A program made the translations under genes and the position numbers. 46,365 nt of DNA from CAZART01 sp964487555 (GTDB lineage: Bacteria > Bacteroidota > Rhodothermia > Rhodothermales > VXPQ01), in NCBI GenBank assembly GCA_964487555.1, contig CAZART010000029.1, positions 1 to 46,365 of the forward strand, given 5' to 3'. Of this stretch, positions 25,687 through 34,622 are shown piece by piece (within the stretch, counting starts at the first letter, position 1; each line of letters starts with the position of its first letter). The notes under the pieces were generated by a model. That model saw only the letters and a list, made by a program, of their open reading frames with translations. It did no database searches and was not told where the DNA came from.

Positions 25687-27108
25687 ATGACGTTTTTCTG
25701 GTATGACTACGAGACCTTCGGGCCCAATCCACGCCGGGATCGGCCGGCGCAATTTGCGGGCATTCGAACGAATGAGGATCTCGAAGTTATCGAGGATCCG
25801 TTGGTTCTCTACTGCCGGCCTTCACCTGACTATCTACCGGACCCTGAGTCCTGCCTGATACACGGCATCTCACCTGTTGCTCTCCTTGAAAAAGGAATGC
25901 GGGCATCGGATTTCGCGTCGGCCATTAATGAGGCGTTGTCGGCGCCTGACACCTGCGGCGTCGGCTACAATGCCGTGAATTTCGACCATGAGGTGACGCG
26001 GTTCCTCTTCTACCGAAACCTGATCGATCCGTATGCCTGGCACTGGAGAGACGGCTGCTCGAGATGGGATGTGATCGACCTCCTGCGTGCCACCTACGCA
26101 CTGCGTCCGGACGGGATCACATGGGCACGCCGCGATGACGGGGCGCCTTCGTTCAAGTTGGAAGACGTGGCGCGCGCGAACGGGATTATCCACGAGTCGG
26201 CCCACGACGCGGCCTCGGACGTGGAGGCCACCGTTGCTGTGGCGGCGCTCGTCAAGAAGGCCCAGCCAGCCCTGTTCGATTACTACTTAGGGCTTCGGCA
26301 TAAGCGACAGGCTGAACCATTCCTCAAGGGTCCCTGTCTCTTTGTATCCGGGCGCATCGACGCGAAGGATGGCTGCGCCACACTGGTCGCTCCCATCTGT
26401 AAGCATCCCGGCCCGGGCCGGGGTACCATTGTCTATGATCTCCGATACGACCCCGACGACTTTGTTGGACTCTCCGCCGAGGAGCTAAGACGTCTCCTGT
26501 TCACGGCACGGAAAGACCTTCCCGAGGACGTGCATCCGCCCCGCCTCTACGAGATTAAAGCGAATGCGTGCCCCTTTGTGGCGGATCCGAGAGTGGTCGA
26601 TCAGGACGTACAGCGCCGGCTTGGCCTTGACGTGGACAAATGCCGGCGCCATTTCGAGAAATTGAAATCAATGCAGCCATCGTTTGCGCCCACGGTATCG
26701 GCGGCATATGTGAAATCGTGGCCCGATCGCGACGTGGATGAGGCGCTATACAAGCGCCTGACGCCGAGCGACGATCGGGCCATTCTTGAGCGGCTGCGAT
26801 CCGAAGGAAATTGGAACGGCGCGACGTTGGAGCACCGATACGTGGACGAGCGCCTTCCGGAACTCGTTTACCGATTTCGCGCGCGGAATTACGCGGAGCA
26901 ACTCGGGCCGGAGGATGGAGCCAGATGGAAGAGCTACTGTCGCGATAAGCACTTTGCGCCGGGCGGACAGGGGCGGAGCAGGCTCGAAGAATTCGACGGC
27001 ACCATTTCCCGTCTGCGGGACGAGAATTCCGAAAATTCGGACGTCCTCACGGTGTTAGATCAGTTGATCATGTACGGCGACGAGATGCGCCGATGGTTGG
27101 CTGTCTAA
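25687..27108 (+). CDS. sbcB: Exodeoxyribonuclease I
   Basis: 473 residues, the same length as E. coli ExoI (475). The DEDD exonuclease core begins MTFFWYDYETFGPNPRRDRP, with the first catalytic Asp and Glu in DYETFG, then YNAVNFDHEVTRFLFYRN and HDAASDVEATVAVA for the later acidic residues. The SH3-like and C-terminal helical regions typical of ExoI follow. It degrades single-stranded DNA 3' to 5' in repair and recombination. The frame is open upstream to 25480 but the family start is clearly the MTFFWYDYE methionine. Divergent from the deacylase fusion gene, so the ~250-nt gap holds both promoters. Confidence 0.95.
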   Translation: MTFFWYDYETFGPNPRRDRPAQFAGIRTNEDLEVIEDPLVLYCRPSPDYLPDPESCLIHGISPVALLEKGMRASDFASAINEALSAPDTCGVGYNAVNFDHEVTRFLFYRNLIDPYAWHWRDGCSRWDVIDLLRATYALRPDGITWARRDDGAPSFKLEDVARANGIIHESAHDAASDVEATVAVAALVKKAQPALFDYYLGLRHKRQAEPFLKGPCLFVSGRIDAKDGCATLVAPICKHPGPGRGTIVYDLRYDPDDFVGLSAEELRRLLFTARKDLPEDVHPPRLYEIKANACPFVADPRVVDQDVQRRLGLDVDKCRRHFEKLKSMQPSFAPTVSAAYVKSWPDRDVDEALYKRLTPSDDRAILERLRSEGNWNGATLEHRYVDERLPELVYRFRARNYAEQLGPEDGARWKSYCRDKHFAPGGQGRSRLEEFDGTISRLRDENSENSDVLTVLDQLIMYGDEMRRWLAV

Positions 27109-27149
27109 ACGATCCCGTGTGTTGACGGCCGGAGGAGGCGACAAGGGGC

Positions 27150-27371
27150 TCACGCGATAATTCGCGAGTCCGAGTCGTCGTCCGGGCGGCGGTGTACACC
27201 CGTGAACATCTTGGTGAGGTACAGCCTGGCGTCGGCGTGGCTGAACATGTGCTCAGTGCCGTTGTGCCAGATTAGAATCGCGCCATCGTCTTTCCTGAAG
27301 CCGTCGATCAAACGATCCTGCGTGCACCATTCGAGCAGTTGATCCAGGGAATAGCCGGCAGAACCAGACAT
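27150..27371 (-). CDS. Small protein of unknown function, paralog A
   Basis: 73 residues starting MSGSAGYSLDQLLEWCTQDR. The start at 27371 is preceded by GGAG about 10 nt upstream; a TTG at 27422 would add 17 residues. Over ~60 residues it matches the neighbouring gene at 27527-27940: YSLDQLLEWCTQDRLIDG against YSLNELIERVIQERLIDS, then a short strand pair (AILIWHNGTEHMF against HVVIVQGATRFVL) and a helix with HADARLYLTKMFTG against PVRAHAFLRGVIKG. The predicted shape is helix-strand-strand-helix, cytoplasmic. I do not recognise the family. It lies between sbcB (convergent) and the polysaccharide locus. Confidence 0.65.
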   Translation of the reverse strand: MSGSAGYSLDQLLEWCTQDRLIDGFRKDDGAILIWHNGTEHMFSHADARLYLTKMFTGVHRRPDDDSDSRIIA

Positions 27372-27526
27372 ACGAAATCGCTCCGTGATCGGGGATAAAT
27401 TCGAGCGTTGTTCGATTCCCAAGTATGCCGCGAAGTCCGCGCAGTTTCAAGAAGCGAGGATCATTTTACATTGTTGTCCAGGAATGTGACAATGCCGTCC
27501 GGACATTCTCCGCTCTCACCGCCATG

Positions 27527-27940
27527 CTAGTTGGTCGTGGTATTTGTATTGTGACGTACCCAGATCATGAGCGCCGTACTGCTTCGGCCGAAAGGAAAGT
27601 TCGCGTCTTCGTACCGAGACCACCATTTCGTCAGCAGCTGACGCCGAAACGAGTCAACGAGTCCGGTTTGCAGCCGCTCGCGCCGAACGAAATCCGTAGA
27701 CTGGTTTTCATCCACCTTCGGCTCCTGCGCATCGGATGCGTGTCGGCGGCGATAGCGGCCGCTCATCCCTTTGATCACTCCGCGTAGAAAAGCGTGAGCT
27801 CTGACGGGATTCAGGACGAAGCGCGTCGCGCCCTGAACGATAACGACGTGATTATCGTTGCACTCGCACGAATCAATTAGACGCTCCTGAATGACGCGTT
27901 CAATCAATTCGTTCAGGGAGTACTGCTTCAGATCTTCCAT
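27527..27940 (-). CDS. Small protein of unknown function, paralog B with C-terminal extension
   Basis: 137 residues starting MEDLKQYSLNELIERVIQER. The first ~65 residues are homologous to the 73-residue protein encoded 155 nt downstream. The rest (RYRRRHASDAQEPKVDENQS, then DSFRRQLLTKWWSRYEDANF and a Thr/Asn-rich end) has no counterpart there and may be a degenerate or lineage-specific tail. No signal peptide or membrane segment. The two genes look like a tandem duplication. Confidence 0.6.
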   Translation of the reverse strand: MEDLKQYSLNELIERVIQERLIDSCECNDNHVVIVQGATRFVLNPVRAHAFLRGVIKGMSGRYRRRHASDAQEPKVDENQSTDFVRRERLQTGLVDSFRRQLLTKWWSRYEDANFPFGRSSTALMIWVRHNTNTTTN

Positions 27941-28389
27941 AAAACGTGGTTGCGGCCGTTAGAATCCCGCCTGTCGGCTCTTGACAGGTCACGGCATCAA
28001 CATACCGGTTGCCCTCCCGAGCATCGCTCGTGATCGCGACGATTTCTGCATCGTAGCGGTCAGGCTCTTTTGGGGGGACGTCGATTCCCGATACCGGGTC
28101 CGCGTGCTTTGCTCGCGGACGGCATGTCTGATTCAAATCCTTTTACGTCCGTTTCGTCGCCCCTCGTCCACGATTGAGACTCACTTCATCACATAACTAT
28201 GGCATTTACACCGAATGCGTCTCGAGGAAAGGGCGATAAGCAACTAGGCACCCTTTTTGCCAACCATTTCACTCCCATGCGTCATCGTACCAATGAATCG
28301 CAGCCGCCCATCGGAAGCCACCTGGAAATTGGCTGGAGTTTTCTTGGAATGAGCCGATACCCTCAGCCTAACGGACAGCTCCGGACAGA
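27941..28389. other. Intergenic region upstream of the polysaccharide locus
   Basis: 449 nt between divergent genes; it should contain the promoter of the polysaccharide operon. A 64-codon frame (28199-28393, starting MAFTPNASRG) ends with an ATGA overlap on the kinase gene and could be a leader peptide, but its composition is not convincing. A TTGACA hexamer at about 27979 lacks a matching -10 box. No repeat or hairpin stands out. Confidence 0.45.
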
Positions 28390-31260
28390 ATGAGTCATCG
28401 CAGCGAAAATGACAAACGACGCCGTCGGTCGTCGTATACAACCGGCGGTGACGCGTCGTCGCGTAACGACGATTATCCGTTCGTCGACCCGGATGAGAGA
28501 GAATCTCCGCAGGAACGCGGTGAGCCTCCATTTGACGACGGCGCGTCGTCCTATGCCGATTTCCTTCCGTTATGGAGCCCGCTGGACGCGGACGAGCCGC
28601 CGCAAAGTAATCCCTACACCCGGTACACCGTTTCGGTAGAGGGCGATTCGGCCGATCATGGCGGTGATTCGATGCCCTCCGGGTCCGTAGCGCCGGAACG
28701 GCGAAGGCTAAATCCATGGGCCGATGGCGAATTCGCCCGTTGGTATCCCTCCGATCCACCGCAAGAGCCGTCGCCACAACGCCGGGGGTTCAACCGCACC
28801 GACAAATCCGAAGGTGGTGAATCGCTCCAGCGGACACACTCGCCAGGCAACTCTTTCCATCGAGGCGACGGTGCACCTGCCTACGCGCTGCCACCCGCAC
28901 CTGCGTATGCGCTGCCGCCGGCGCCTGCCTCCGCGATGGCGCCGGCCTCCGCGATGAGCCGAGCCCTATATCCGCAGTATCCGCTGATGGATCCCAAGAA
29001 ATCGATCGCCGAGAAGATCGACGTTCTGAAACGAGGCAAGTGGTACATCCTCATCGTCTTTCTCGTGGTGACCGGGGGCGTCTTTGCTTATACGGAGAGC
29101 GCGACGCCGACCTACGAGGCATACAGCCTGCTCTTGATCGACACGCGCCAGACGCCAGAGGTAACAGGAAACGGCACGTTCGACTTGATGAACGACCCGG
29201 GCCTCAGCAGCCGAAAGCTCCCAAATCAGGCGCTAATCCTCGGCCAATCTCTCCTGATTGCCGAGCGGACGGCCGAACGGCTTCTCCAACTGAAGCAGGT
29301 ACCGGATACGGCGGAGAAGTTGTCCGTCCTCGATGTACACGAACCACGGACGGACGCGCGCTTCTTCGCTGAACGACTACAGAAGGATTATGTGACGGTG
29401 AGCCCTGCCAGCGACATGAAAGATGCCGACGGCATTCGCGTCACCTCGAAAGGTCCCGTCGCCGGTGAGGCGGCTCTCATTGCCAATCTGTACGCGGAGG
29501 AATACGTCGCTCTCGCCAAGGAAACGAGCGAGCGCGACGTCGTAGCCGCTCGCGACTACCTCGAAGACCAGGTCAATCGAAAGCGAGAGGAACTCTACGC
29601 GCTGGAATCGAAGATCGAGGAATACGTAAGCTCGGAGGGGTCTACGTCACTCGGCAACAATGCGAATCGCCTATCGGAACAGATCACACAGATTGAGTCG
29701 GAGCTCGACGCCGCACGCATCGAGAAAAGCATGAGGGAAGCCTCCGTCTCCTCGCTCGAGAGCGAGCTAAGCCAGCTCCAGCCCAAAATGGTCGACCGCG
29801 TAGCGTCGGGCGTGGATCAGGAGATTCAGCAGGCGCAAATGGAGATCGCCGATCTTGAAGCAAGCCTTGAGAAGATTTACCAGAACTATCCGGAGCTTAG
29901 AGATCGCCCAGAGGACAATCCCAGCCTGCGCACCATGCTGGAGCGGCGCCAGTCGCTGCGCACACGCGTTCGCGACCTGTCCGAAAAGTTCGTCGACGAG
30001 GTCTACGCCTCCGGCGGCGTAGATGCGGCGCAGCGCCGATCAGGCACGTCCTATATTGCCGAGTTGCGACGGAACCTGGCGACCGAACGCGTCGCATTGA
30101 GCGGCGCGGCCGCCCGTGTTGACGGGCTAGCGCAGCGCCTGTTCGACTATCGCCAGAAGCTGCGTGCGATACCGATGCAGACCAACGACCTCGAGAAGCT
30201 GCGGCGCGACAAAGAATCGGTCGAGAGGCAGTACCTGGATCTGGTGGACAAGCTGCAGCAGGTTCGGATCAAAGTTGAAGCCACCAAAAGCTTCGCACAG
30301 ATCATTCGGCCCGCGACGCGGCCGACGTCGCCCATCCGACCGCGAAAGGCCGTAAACCTCTCGCTGGGAGTATTGCTTGGACTGCTTCTCGGCCTTGGCT
30401 CCGCATTCGCCCGCTATAAGCTCGACAGCCGAATTTACTCGCCGGACGACCTTCGGCAGCGTGAGCTTCCTCTCCTCGGCGTCGTGCCGGACATGACAAA
30501 GACGATTCGACGTGAAATCAGCCGCAATGCGGCCGGCGAAGGGGGCGCCGAAATCGTCAGCGCCGCGCTCGTTGCCTACCTCAGCCCACTTTCTCCGGAG
30601 GCCGAGTCCTATCGCCGTATGTTCGCGAATCTCCAGTTCAAAGGTCTTCGATCCGATCTCCGCTCGGTGCTCATCACGAGCGCCGAGATGGGCGCCGGAA
30701 AGACGGCCACGGCCTTGAACCTCGCCATCACGGCCGCGCACTCGGGACGCAGGACGCTGATCCTCGATGCCGACATGCACCGGCCCTCGCTCCACATGCA
30801 CCTTGATATTTTGCCGGATGCGAACCACACGGGGAAGTTGTTCGAGGGACGCCTACCCGTACGTCCGGAAGAACTGCAGACCGGCATCAACAACCTGCAT
30901 GCGCTCTCGTTTCGCGATCTAAACGCCGTACCGGGCGAACTACTCGCCTCCCGCGAAATGGGCGGCCTCATCTATCGGTTGAAGCAAGCATTCGACCTCA
31001 TCATCTTCGATTCTCCGCCCGTGCTGGCGGCGTCCGACGCCTCCATTCTCTCGGCTCAGACCGATGCAACGGTCCTCATCACGGCGGCCGGTCAAACGCA
31101 GACCGAAGACCTCGACAACGCTGTGGAGGAGCTTCACGGCATCGGCGCACGCCTCGTCGGCACCGTACTCAACCGGTGTGATCCAGCCCAGGGAAGCGAA
31201 CGCTATTCCGGCTACGCCGGATATGCGAGCCGGCCCTCGAAGCGCCGTCTGTTCTTTTAG
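28390..31260 (+). CDS. Polysaccharide co-polymerase fused to BY-kinase (Wzz/Wzc type) with long N-terminal extension
   Basis: 956 residues. The first ~205 residues are a hydrophilic, Pro/Ser/Arg-rich cytoplasmic extension absent from standard Wzc, with a short repeat block APAYALPP x2 then ASAMAPASAM (162-189). The first membrane helix is at ~218-236 (WYILIVFLVVTGGVFAY), followed by the Wzz periplasmic domain with long coiled-coil helices and the second helix (AVNLSLGVLLGLLLGLGSAF). The kinase domain has Walker A GAGKT (768-772), Walker A' LILDADMHRP (Asp793) and Walker B IIFDSPPV (Asp874). A short Tyr cluster near the end (ERYSGYAGYASRP) is the likely autophosphorylation tail. Such proteins set chain length and gate export. 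First gene of the locus. Confidence 0.9.
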   Translation: MSHRSENDKRRRRSSYTTGGDASSRNDDYPFVDPDERESPQERGEPPFDDGASSYADFLPLWSPLDADEPPQSNPYTRYTVSVEGDSADHGGDSMPSGSVAPERRRLNPWADGEFARWYPSDPPQEPSPQRRGFNRTDKSEGGESLQRTHSPGNSFHRGDGAPAYALPPAPAYALPPAPASAMAPASAMSRALYPQYPLMDPKKSIAEKIDVLKRGKWYILIVFLVVTGGVFAYTESATPTYEAYSLLLIDTRQTPEVTGNGTFDLMNDPGLSSRKLPNQALILGQSLLIAERTAERLLQLKQVPDTAEKLSVLDVHEPRTDARFFAERLQKDYVTVSPASDMKDADGIRVTSKGPVAGEAALIANLYAEEYVALAKETSERDVVAARDYLEDQVNRKREELYALESKIEEYVSSEGSTSLGNNANRLSEQITQIESELDAARIEKSMREASVSSLESELSQLQPKMVDRVASGVDQEIQQAQMEIADLEASLEKIYQNYPELRDRPEDNPSLRTMLERRQSLRTRVRDLSEKFVDEVYASGGVDAAQRRSGTSYIAELRRNLATERVALSGAAARVDGLAQRLFDYRQKLRAIPMQTNDLEKLRRDKESVERQYLDLVDKLQQVRIKVEATKSFAQIIRPATRPTSPIRPRKAVNLSLGVLLGLLLGLGSAFARYKLDSRIYSPDDLRQRELPLLGVVPDMTKTIRREISRNAAGEGGAEIVSAALVAYLSPLSPEAESYRRMFANLQFKGLRSDLRSVLITSAEMGAGKTATALNLAITAAHSGRRTLILDADMHRPSLHMHLDILPDANHTGKLFEGRLPVRPEELQTGINNLHALSFRDLNAVPGELLASREMGGLIYRLKQAFDLIIFDSPPVLAASDASILSAQTDATVLITAAGQTQTEDLDNAVEELHGIGARLVGTVLNRCDPAQGSERYSGYAGYASRPSKRRLFF

Positions 31261-31311
31261 ATGAATCCACCACAACGACGATCCTATCACGCATCACCTC
31301 ACCACGTACAG

Positions 31312-31830
31312 ATGAACGGACGCATGAGAAGCCTGGCGCTGACTTTCGTTCTTTTGGGATTCACCATCCCAACGGCCCGCGGGCAAGTATTCAACCGGGT
31401 CGAGGAGACAACCTCCAACAGCACGGCTTATTACTTCCACGTGCAGCCGGGTTCCGGAACGATCGAGACCTATGTAATGGGTACGGTAGAATCCCCGGGC
31501 CTCTACATCGTAGGCGACGGCACGGATCTCGGCCAGCTTCTCGCCCTCGCCGGGGGTCCAAACCTTGACGCCAGAGAGAGAACGAACCGCCGCACGGTGG
31601 AGATCAAACTCTTCCGGCCGTCGGCCTCCAGCGATCGTCCGATCTACGCGGCGGAATTCGAGCGTGCCGTAGTTCAGCAGGAGCCGTACCCGATCTTGCG
31701 AAACGGGGACATACTCACCGTCGAAGTCGTCGAGCATCGGGGGTTCAGCTGGCGTGACGCATTTACGGTCATCGGCGGCATCTCCGCCGTCGCCATCGCC
31801 CTCGAACGAGCTGTAACGCTTCTCAAATAG
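31312..31830 (+). CDS. SLBB-domain polysaccharide export accessory protein
   Basis: 172 residues from the ATG at 31312 (an ATG at 31324 is equally possible; the frame also opens at 31261 directly after the kinase stop). A signal peptide ends near IPTARGQ. The body is one SLBB domain: YVMGTVESPGLYIVGDGTD, LGQLLALAGGPNLDARER, and ILRNGDILTVEVVEHRG, with a hydrophobic C-terminal helix (FTVIGGISAVAIALE). The N-terminal Poly_export domain of Wza-type outer-membrane exporters is absent, so this may be a partner of the kinase rather than the outer-membrane channel. Located 50 nt after the kinase and 20 nt before the flippase gene. Confidence 0.8.
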   Translation: MNGRMRSLALTFVLLGFTIPTARGQVFNRVEETTSNSTAYYFHVQPGSGTIETYVMGTVESPGLYIVGDGTDLGQLLALAGGPNLDARERTNRRTVEIKLFRPSASSDRPIYAAEFERAVVQQEPYPILRNGDILTVEVVEHRGFSWRDAFTVIGGISAVAIALERAVTLLK

Positions 31831-31850
31831 TCCGGCGTCGGCGTCCCTTT

Positions 31851-33212
31851 ATGCTCGCATTCATTCTTCAAACGGCTAAGCGGATGCAGCGCGCCGGCTG
31901 GGCGATGCTGGACCAGGCCGTCGTCAGCGCATCGAACTTCGTCACCATGTTCCTCCTCGCGAGGTACATGGACGTCGCTGCTTTCGGTATTTTCGTGCTC
32001 GCTTATACAGGACTGCGACTCGCCACGAGCTTTCAGCACACGGTCATCACCGAGCCGCATAATTCGCTGGCCGCGAAGCTCTCCGGCCGGGAATATCGCT
32101 CGTTCACGTCGACACTGAGCTTGATCCAGATCGTCTTTGCGCTCGGCTGGTTCGTCCTGCTTGCGGTCGCGGGCGGCGTGTGTTATGCGCTCGCACGACC
32201 GGAGTATGGATTCGTTGCCATCGTACTGGGCACGATGCTCATCCCCTGGATGGGCCAGGAATTTGTCCGCAGAATTCTTTACACCAAACATGATTCGAAA
32301 TCTGCGACCATCAACGATACGGTGTCCTACGGTGCTCAGGCAGGAGCCGTCGTCCTCTTCGTGCAGCACTTCAACGAGCCCACCGTGCTCCATGGTTTGA
32401 TGGCGTACGGCCTCTCGTCCCTAATTGCCACTCTTCTCGGCGTGTGGCAAATCCGCGACCATCTCCTCTTCGAGCGATCGGTATTCGACAGAGCCCGCAT
32501 TGAGGAGATCGTCAGCCGTACCTGGGAGTTCGGCAAGTGGCTGACCGGCGGCAATCTGGTCAAGTGGTTTGGCGATAACGGAAACACGTGGATGGTAGGC
32601 GCCCTCCTGGGGGCCGCACCGCTCGGTGCGCTTCAGGCTGCCGCACAGATCGCCAAGCTGCTGAATCCTATTATTCAGGCCGTTACGGCGTACCTCCCGT
32701 CCGTCGCCAGCTCCATCATGGCCAGAAAAGGAAAAGAGGGACTGCGTGACCTCCTCCGCAAACTCATGGTGTGGTTGGCCATCCCGTTCTCGGTCGTAAC
32801 GGTCGGTGTGATGCTCGCTGCCGAACCCCTATTGAAACTGGCCTATGGCGACAAATTTCTAAATCAGGGATTGGAATGGATCGTCGTTCTAGCCGCTTTA
32901 ACCTATATCCTGTCCCTCATCAAGGCCTTCCTCCGCATCGTATTCATGGCGATGGAGATCTCGCGGCCTCTATTTATATCGAGCGTCTTATCCTCTTTCT
33001 TACTCGCCACGAGCGGCATCGCGCTTATCTACTCCATCGGCATCTGGGGCGCACCGTTGTCGAGCGGTCTGATGAGCCTGGTGACAATTGGTTATTTCTG
33101 GATGGTCTACCGACGCCTGATGGCTGCATCGGATGAGCCGGCCGACGAGAAGTCGCCGCTGCTTTCGGCGCCGAGCTTAGAAACGGCAAGCGTCGAGGTT
33201 ACACACCCGTAA
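31851..33212 (+). CDS. Wzx-like polysaccharide flippase (MATE/MOP superfamily)
   Basis: A 453-residue protein with about 12 hydrophobic segments, opening with the flippase-typical GWAMLDQAVVSASNFVTMFL LARYMDVAAFGIF region and a central KWFGDNGNTWMVGALLG segment. It should flip lipid-linked repeat units across the inner membrane for polymerisation. The C-terminus is a hydrophilic tail (DEPADEKSPLLSAPSL). Tight spacing to the SLBB gene implies co-transcription. Confidence 0.85.
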   Translation: MLAFILQTAKRMQRAGWAMLDQAVVSASNFVTMFLLARYMDVAAFGIFVLAYTGLRLATSFQHTVITEPHNSLAAKLSGREYRSFTSTLSLIQIVFALGWFVLLAVAGGVCYALARPEYGFVAIVLGTMLIPWMGQEFVRRILYTKHDSKSATINDTVSYGAQAGAVVLFVQHFNEPTVLHGLMAYGLSSLIATLLGVWQIRDHLLFERSVFDRARIEEIVSRTWEFGKWLTGGNLVKWFGDNGNTWMVGALLGAAPLGALQAAAQIAKLLNPIIQAVTAYLPSVASSIMARKGKEGLRDLLRKLMVWLAIPFSVVTVGVMLAAEPLLKLAYGDKFLNQGLEWIVVLAALTYILSLIKAFLRIVFMAMEISRPLFISSVLSSFLLATSGIALIYSIGIWGAPLSSGLMSLVTIGYFWMVYRRLMAASDEPADEKSPLLSAPSLETASVEVTHP

Positions 33213-33281
33213 ACGGTGACCGATTGCCGGTGACACGCACAATGCGCGCTCCACAAGAGTTCCACCCTGAACGCAGCTAGC

Positions 33282-34622
33282 TTGAAGATCGATACGCACA
33301 ACACCTTATGGCGGGAGGTTTCCCACTTTCTCGCCAGCGAGGGGATCCTATTTCAGCAGATCGGTCGTGAGCTTCCTTCCGGAGCGCGCAGCTCGGAAAT
33401 CGACATCGTCGTGCCCGTCGAACACTTGAAGAGCATTCCGGAGATCGTAGACCGATTCTGCCGCACTCGTGGTTCGAGCCTGCTGAGGGTCGAGCAGCCG
33501 TCTCAGGGGACCATTCACTTCGTCGTCGGCACGTACAGCGAAGAAAGCCGACTTGAATGCATGCACCTCAGGGCTACAAACCATCTTTTCATGGGATCGA
33601 GACTGTGCGTGGCGGCCGATGCGCTTCTGGACGAGTCCGGATCGGCGGGCGCGCGTTTTACCTATCATCTCGTGGCGAGTGCCTCTTGCGCCAGGCTCAC
33701 GCCGGCACGATTTGAGGTTCTCGCGATGCTTTTGCACCGTAACCGGGAAAACGTCCTCGACTGGATCCGTCGTGTTTGGGATGACGCCGCGGTGTCGGCC
33801 ATCGTACGGTCGCTTGAATCCCTGGATATCGACTCATTGACAGCCGAGCTACCACGCCTCCGCAAGAGGGCGAGAGGATCCGGCGGTCGCTCCTGGAGGG
33901 CGATGCTTCAGGAGACGCGGCTCGCGTGGCGTCGAATGCGGGAAAGATCCGGCATATTCATTGCCATTCTTGGACCGGACGGCAGCGGCAAGACCTCGGT
34001 TATCAAGGGACTCGTGCGCGAGTTCGAGGACGCGCTGCCCGATCTCCAGCGAATCCATTTTCGGCCGCGGTTCGGAGCATGGCAGCGCGTGCGACCGAAA
34101 AGCCGAGATCCTCATGCCGACGCGCCTCGAGGAGCCGGCGCTTCCTTCCTGAAAGTGGCCTTCTACGCCTATGACGTGATCTTCAGCTATCTAGCATGGA
34201 TTCGTCCGCGGCTCGTGCGCAACGAGATGGTGATTTTCGATCGCTACTTCCACGATCTGCTCGTCGATCCTCTCAGGTACCGATACGGGGGTCCTGTCTG
34301 GGCCGTCAAGCTGCTTGACCGGTTCGTTCCAACACCGGATTTCCTGCTCGTCCTGGATGCACCTACCGCCGTCATTCAGGCCAGAGCGAATGAAGTGACC
34401 CCGGAGGAGACGCGGCGCCAGCGCGCGGCATACCGCGACCTGAGCCAACGATATGCCTCCGTGCGGCTCATCGACGCCACCGGAAATTCAGGTCGCGCTA
34501 CTCGTCAGGCTCGTTCTATTATCGTCCGGCACCTCGAGCGGATAGCCGCCCAACAACTTGAGCGGCTCTCCGGAGAGGAGACGGTACTTCCGACGATCCG
34601 AACACCCATGCAAGCGCTGTGA
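33282..34622 (+). CDS. Thymidylate-kinase-like P-loop protein of the polysaccharide locus
   Basis: 446 residues from a TTG start (no ATG is available in this frame near the beginning). The N-terminal ~170 residues resemble a nucleotidyltransferase-like fold (RELPSGARSSEIDIVVPVEH with an EID pair). The C-terminal half is a TMK-like kinase: Walker A ILGPDGSGKTS (231-238), a DRYFHDLLVDPLRYRYGG segment equivalent to the DRY motif, and LLVLDAPTAVIQARANE. TMK-like proteins of this type are recurrent in exopolysaccharide clusters, but their substrate is unknown. The last codons overlap the next gene (GTGA), so the two are translationally coupled. Confidence 0.75.
   Translation: MKIDTHNTLWREVSHFLASEGILFQQIGRELPSGARSSEIDIVVPVEHLKSIPEIVDRFCRTRGSSLLRVEQPSQGTIHFVVGTYSEESRLECMHLRATNHLFMGSRLCVAADALLDESGSAGARFTYHLVASASCARLTPARFEVLAMLLHRNRENVLDWIRRVWDDAAVSAIVRSLESLDIDSLTAELPRLRKRARGSGGRSWRAMLQETRLAWRRMRERSGIFIAILGPDGSGKTSVIKGLVREFEDALPDLQRIHFRPRFGAWQRVRPKSRDPHADAPRGAGASFLKVAFYAYDVIFSYLAWIRPRLVRNEMVIFDRYFHDLLVDPLRYRYGGPVWAVKLLDRFVPTPDFLLVLDAPTAVIQARANEVTPEETRRQRAAYRDLSQRYASVRLIDATGNSGRATRQARSIIVRHLERIAAQQLERLSGEETVLPTIRTPMQAL

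Noticed and set aside
27979..28010. TTGACA hexamer as a sigma-70-type promoter before the polysaccharide locus
   Set aside because: No -10-like box at a suitable distance, and promoters in Bacteroidota-like hosts use other consensus sequences.
28199..28393. 64-codon frame ending in an ATGA overlap with the BY-kinase gene
   Set aside because: No ribosome site and no recognisable motif; it may be a leader peptide but the sequence alone does not support it.
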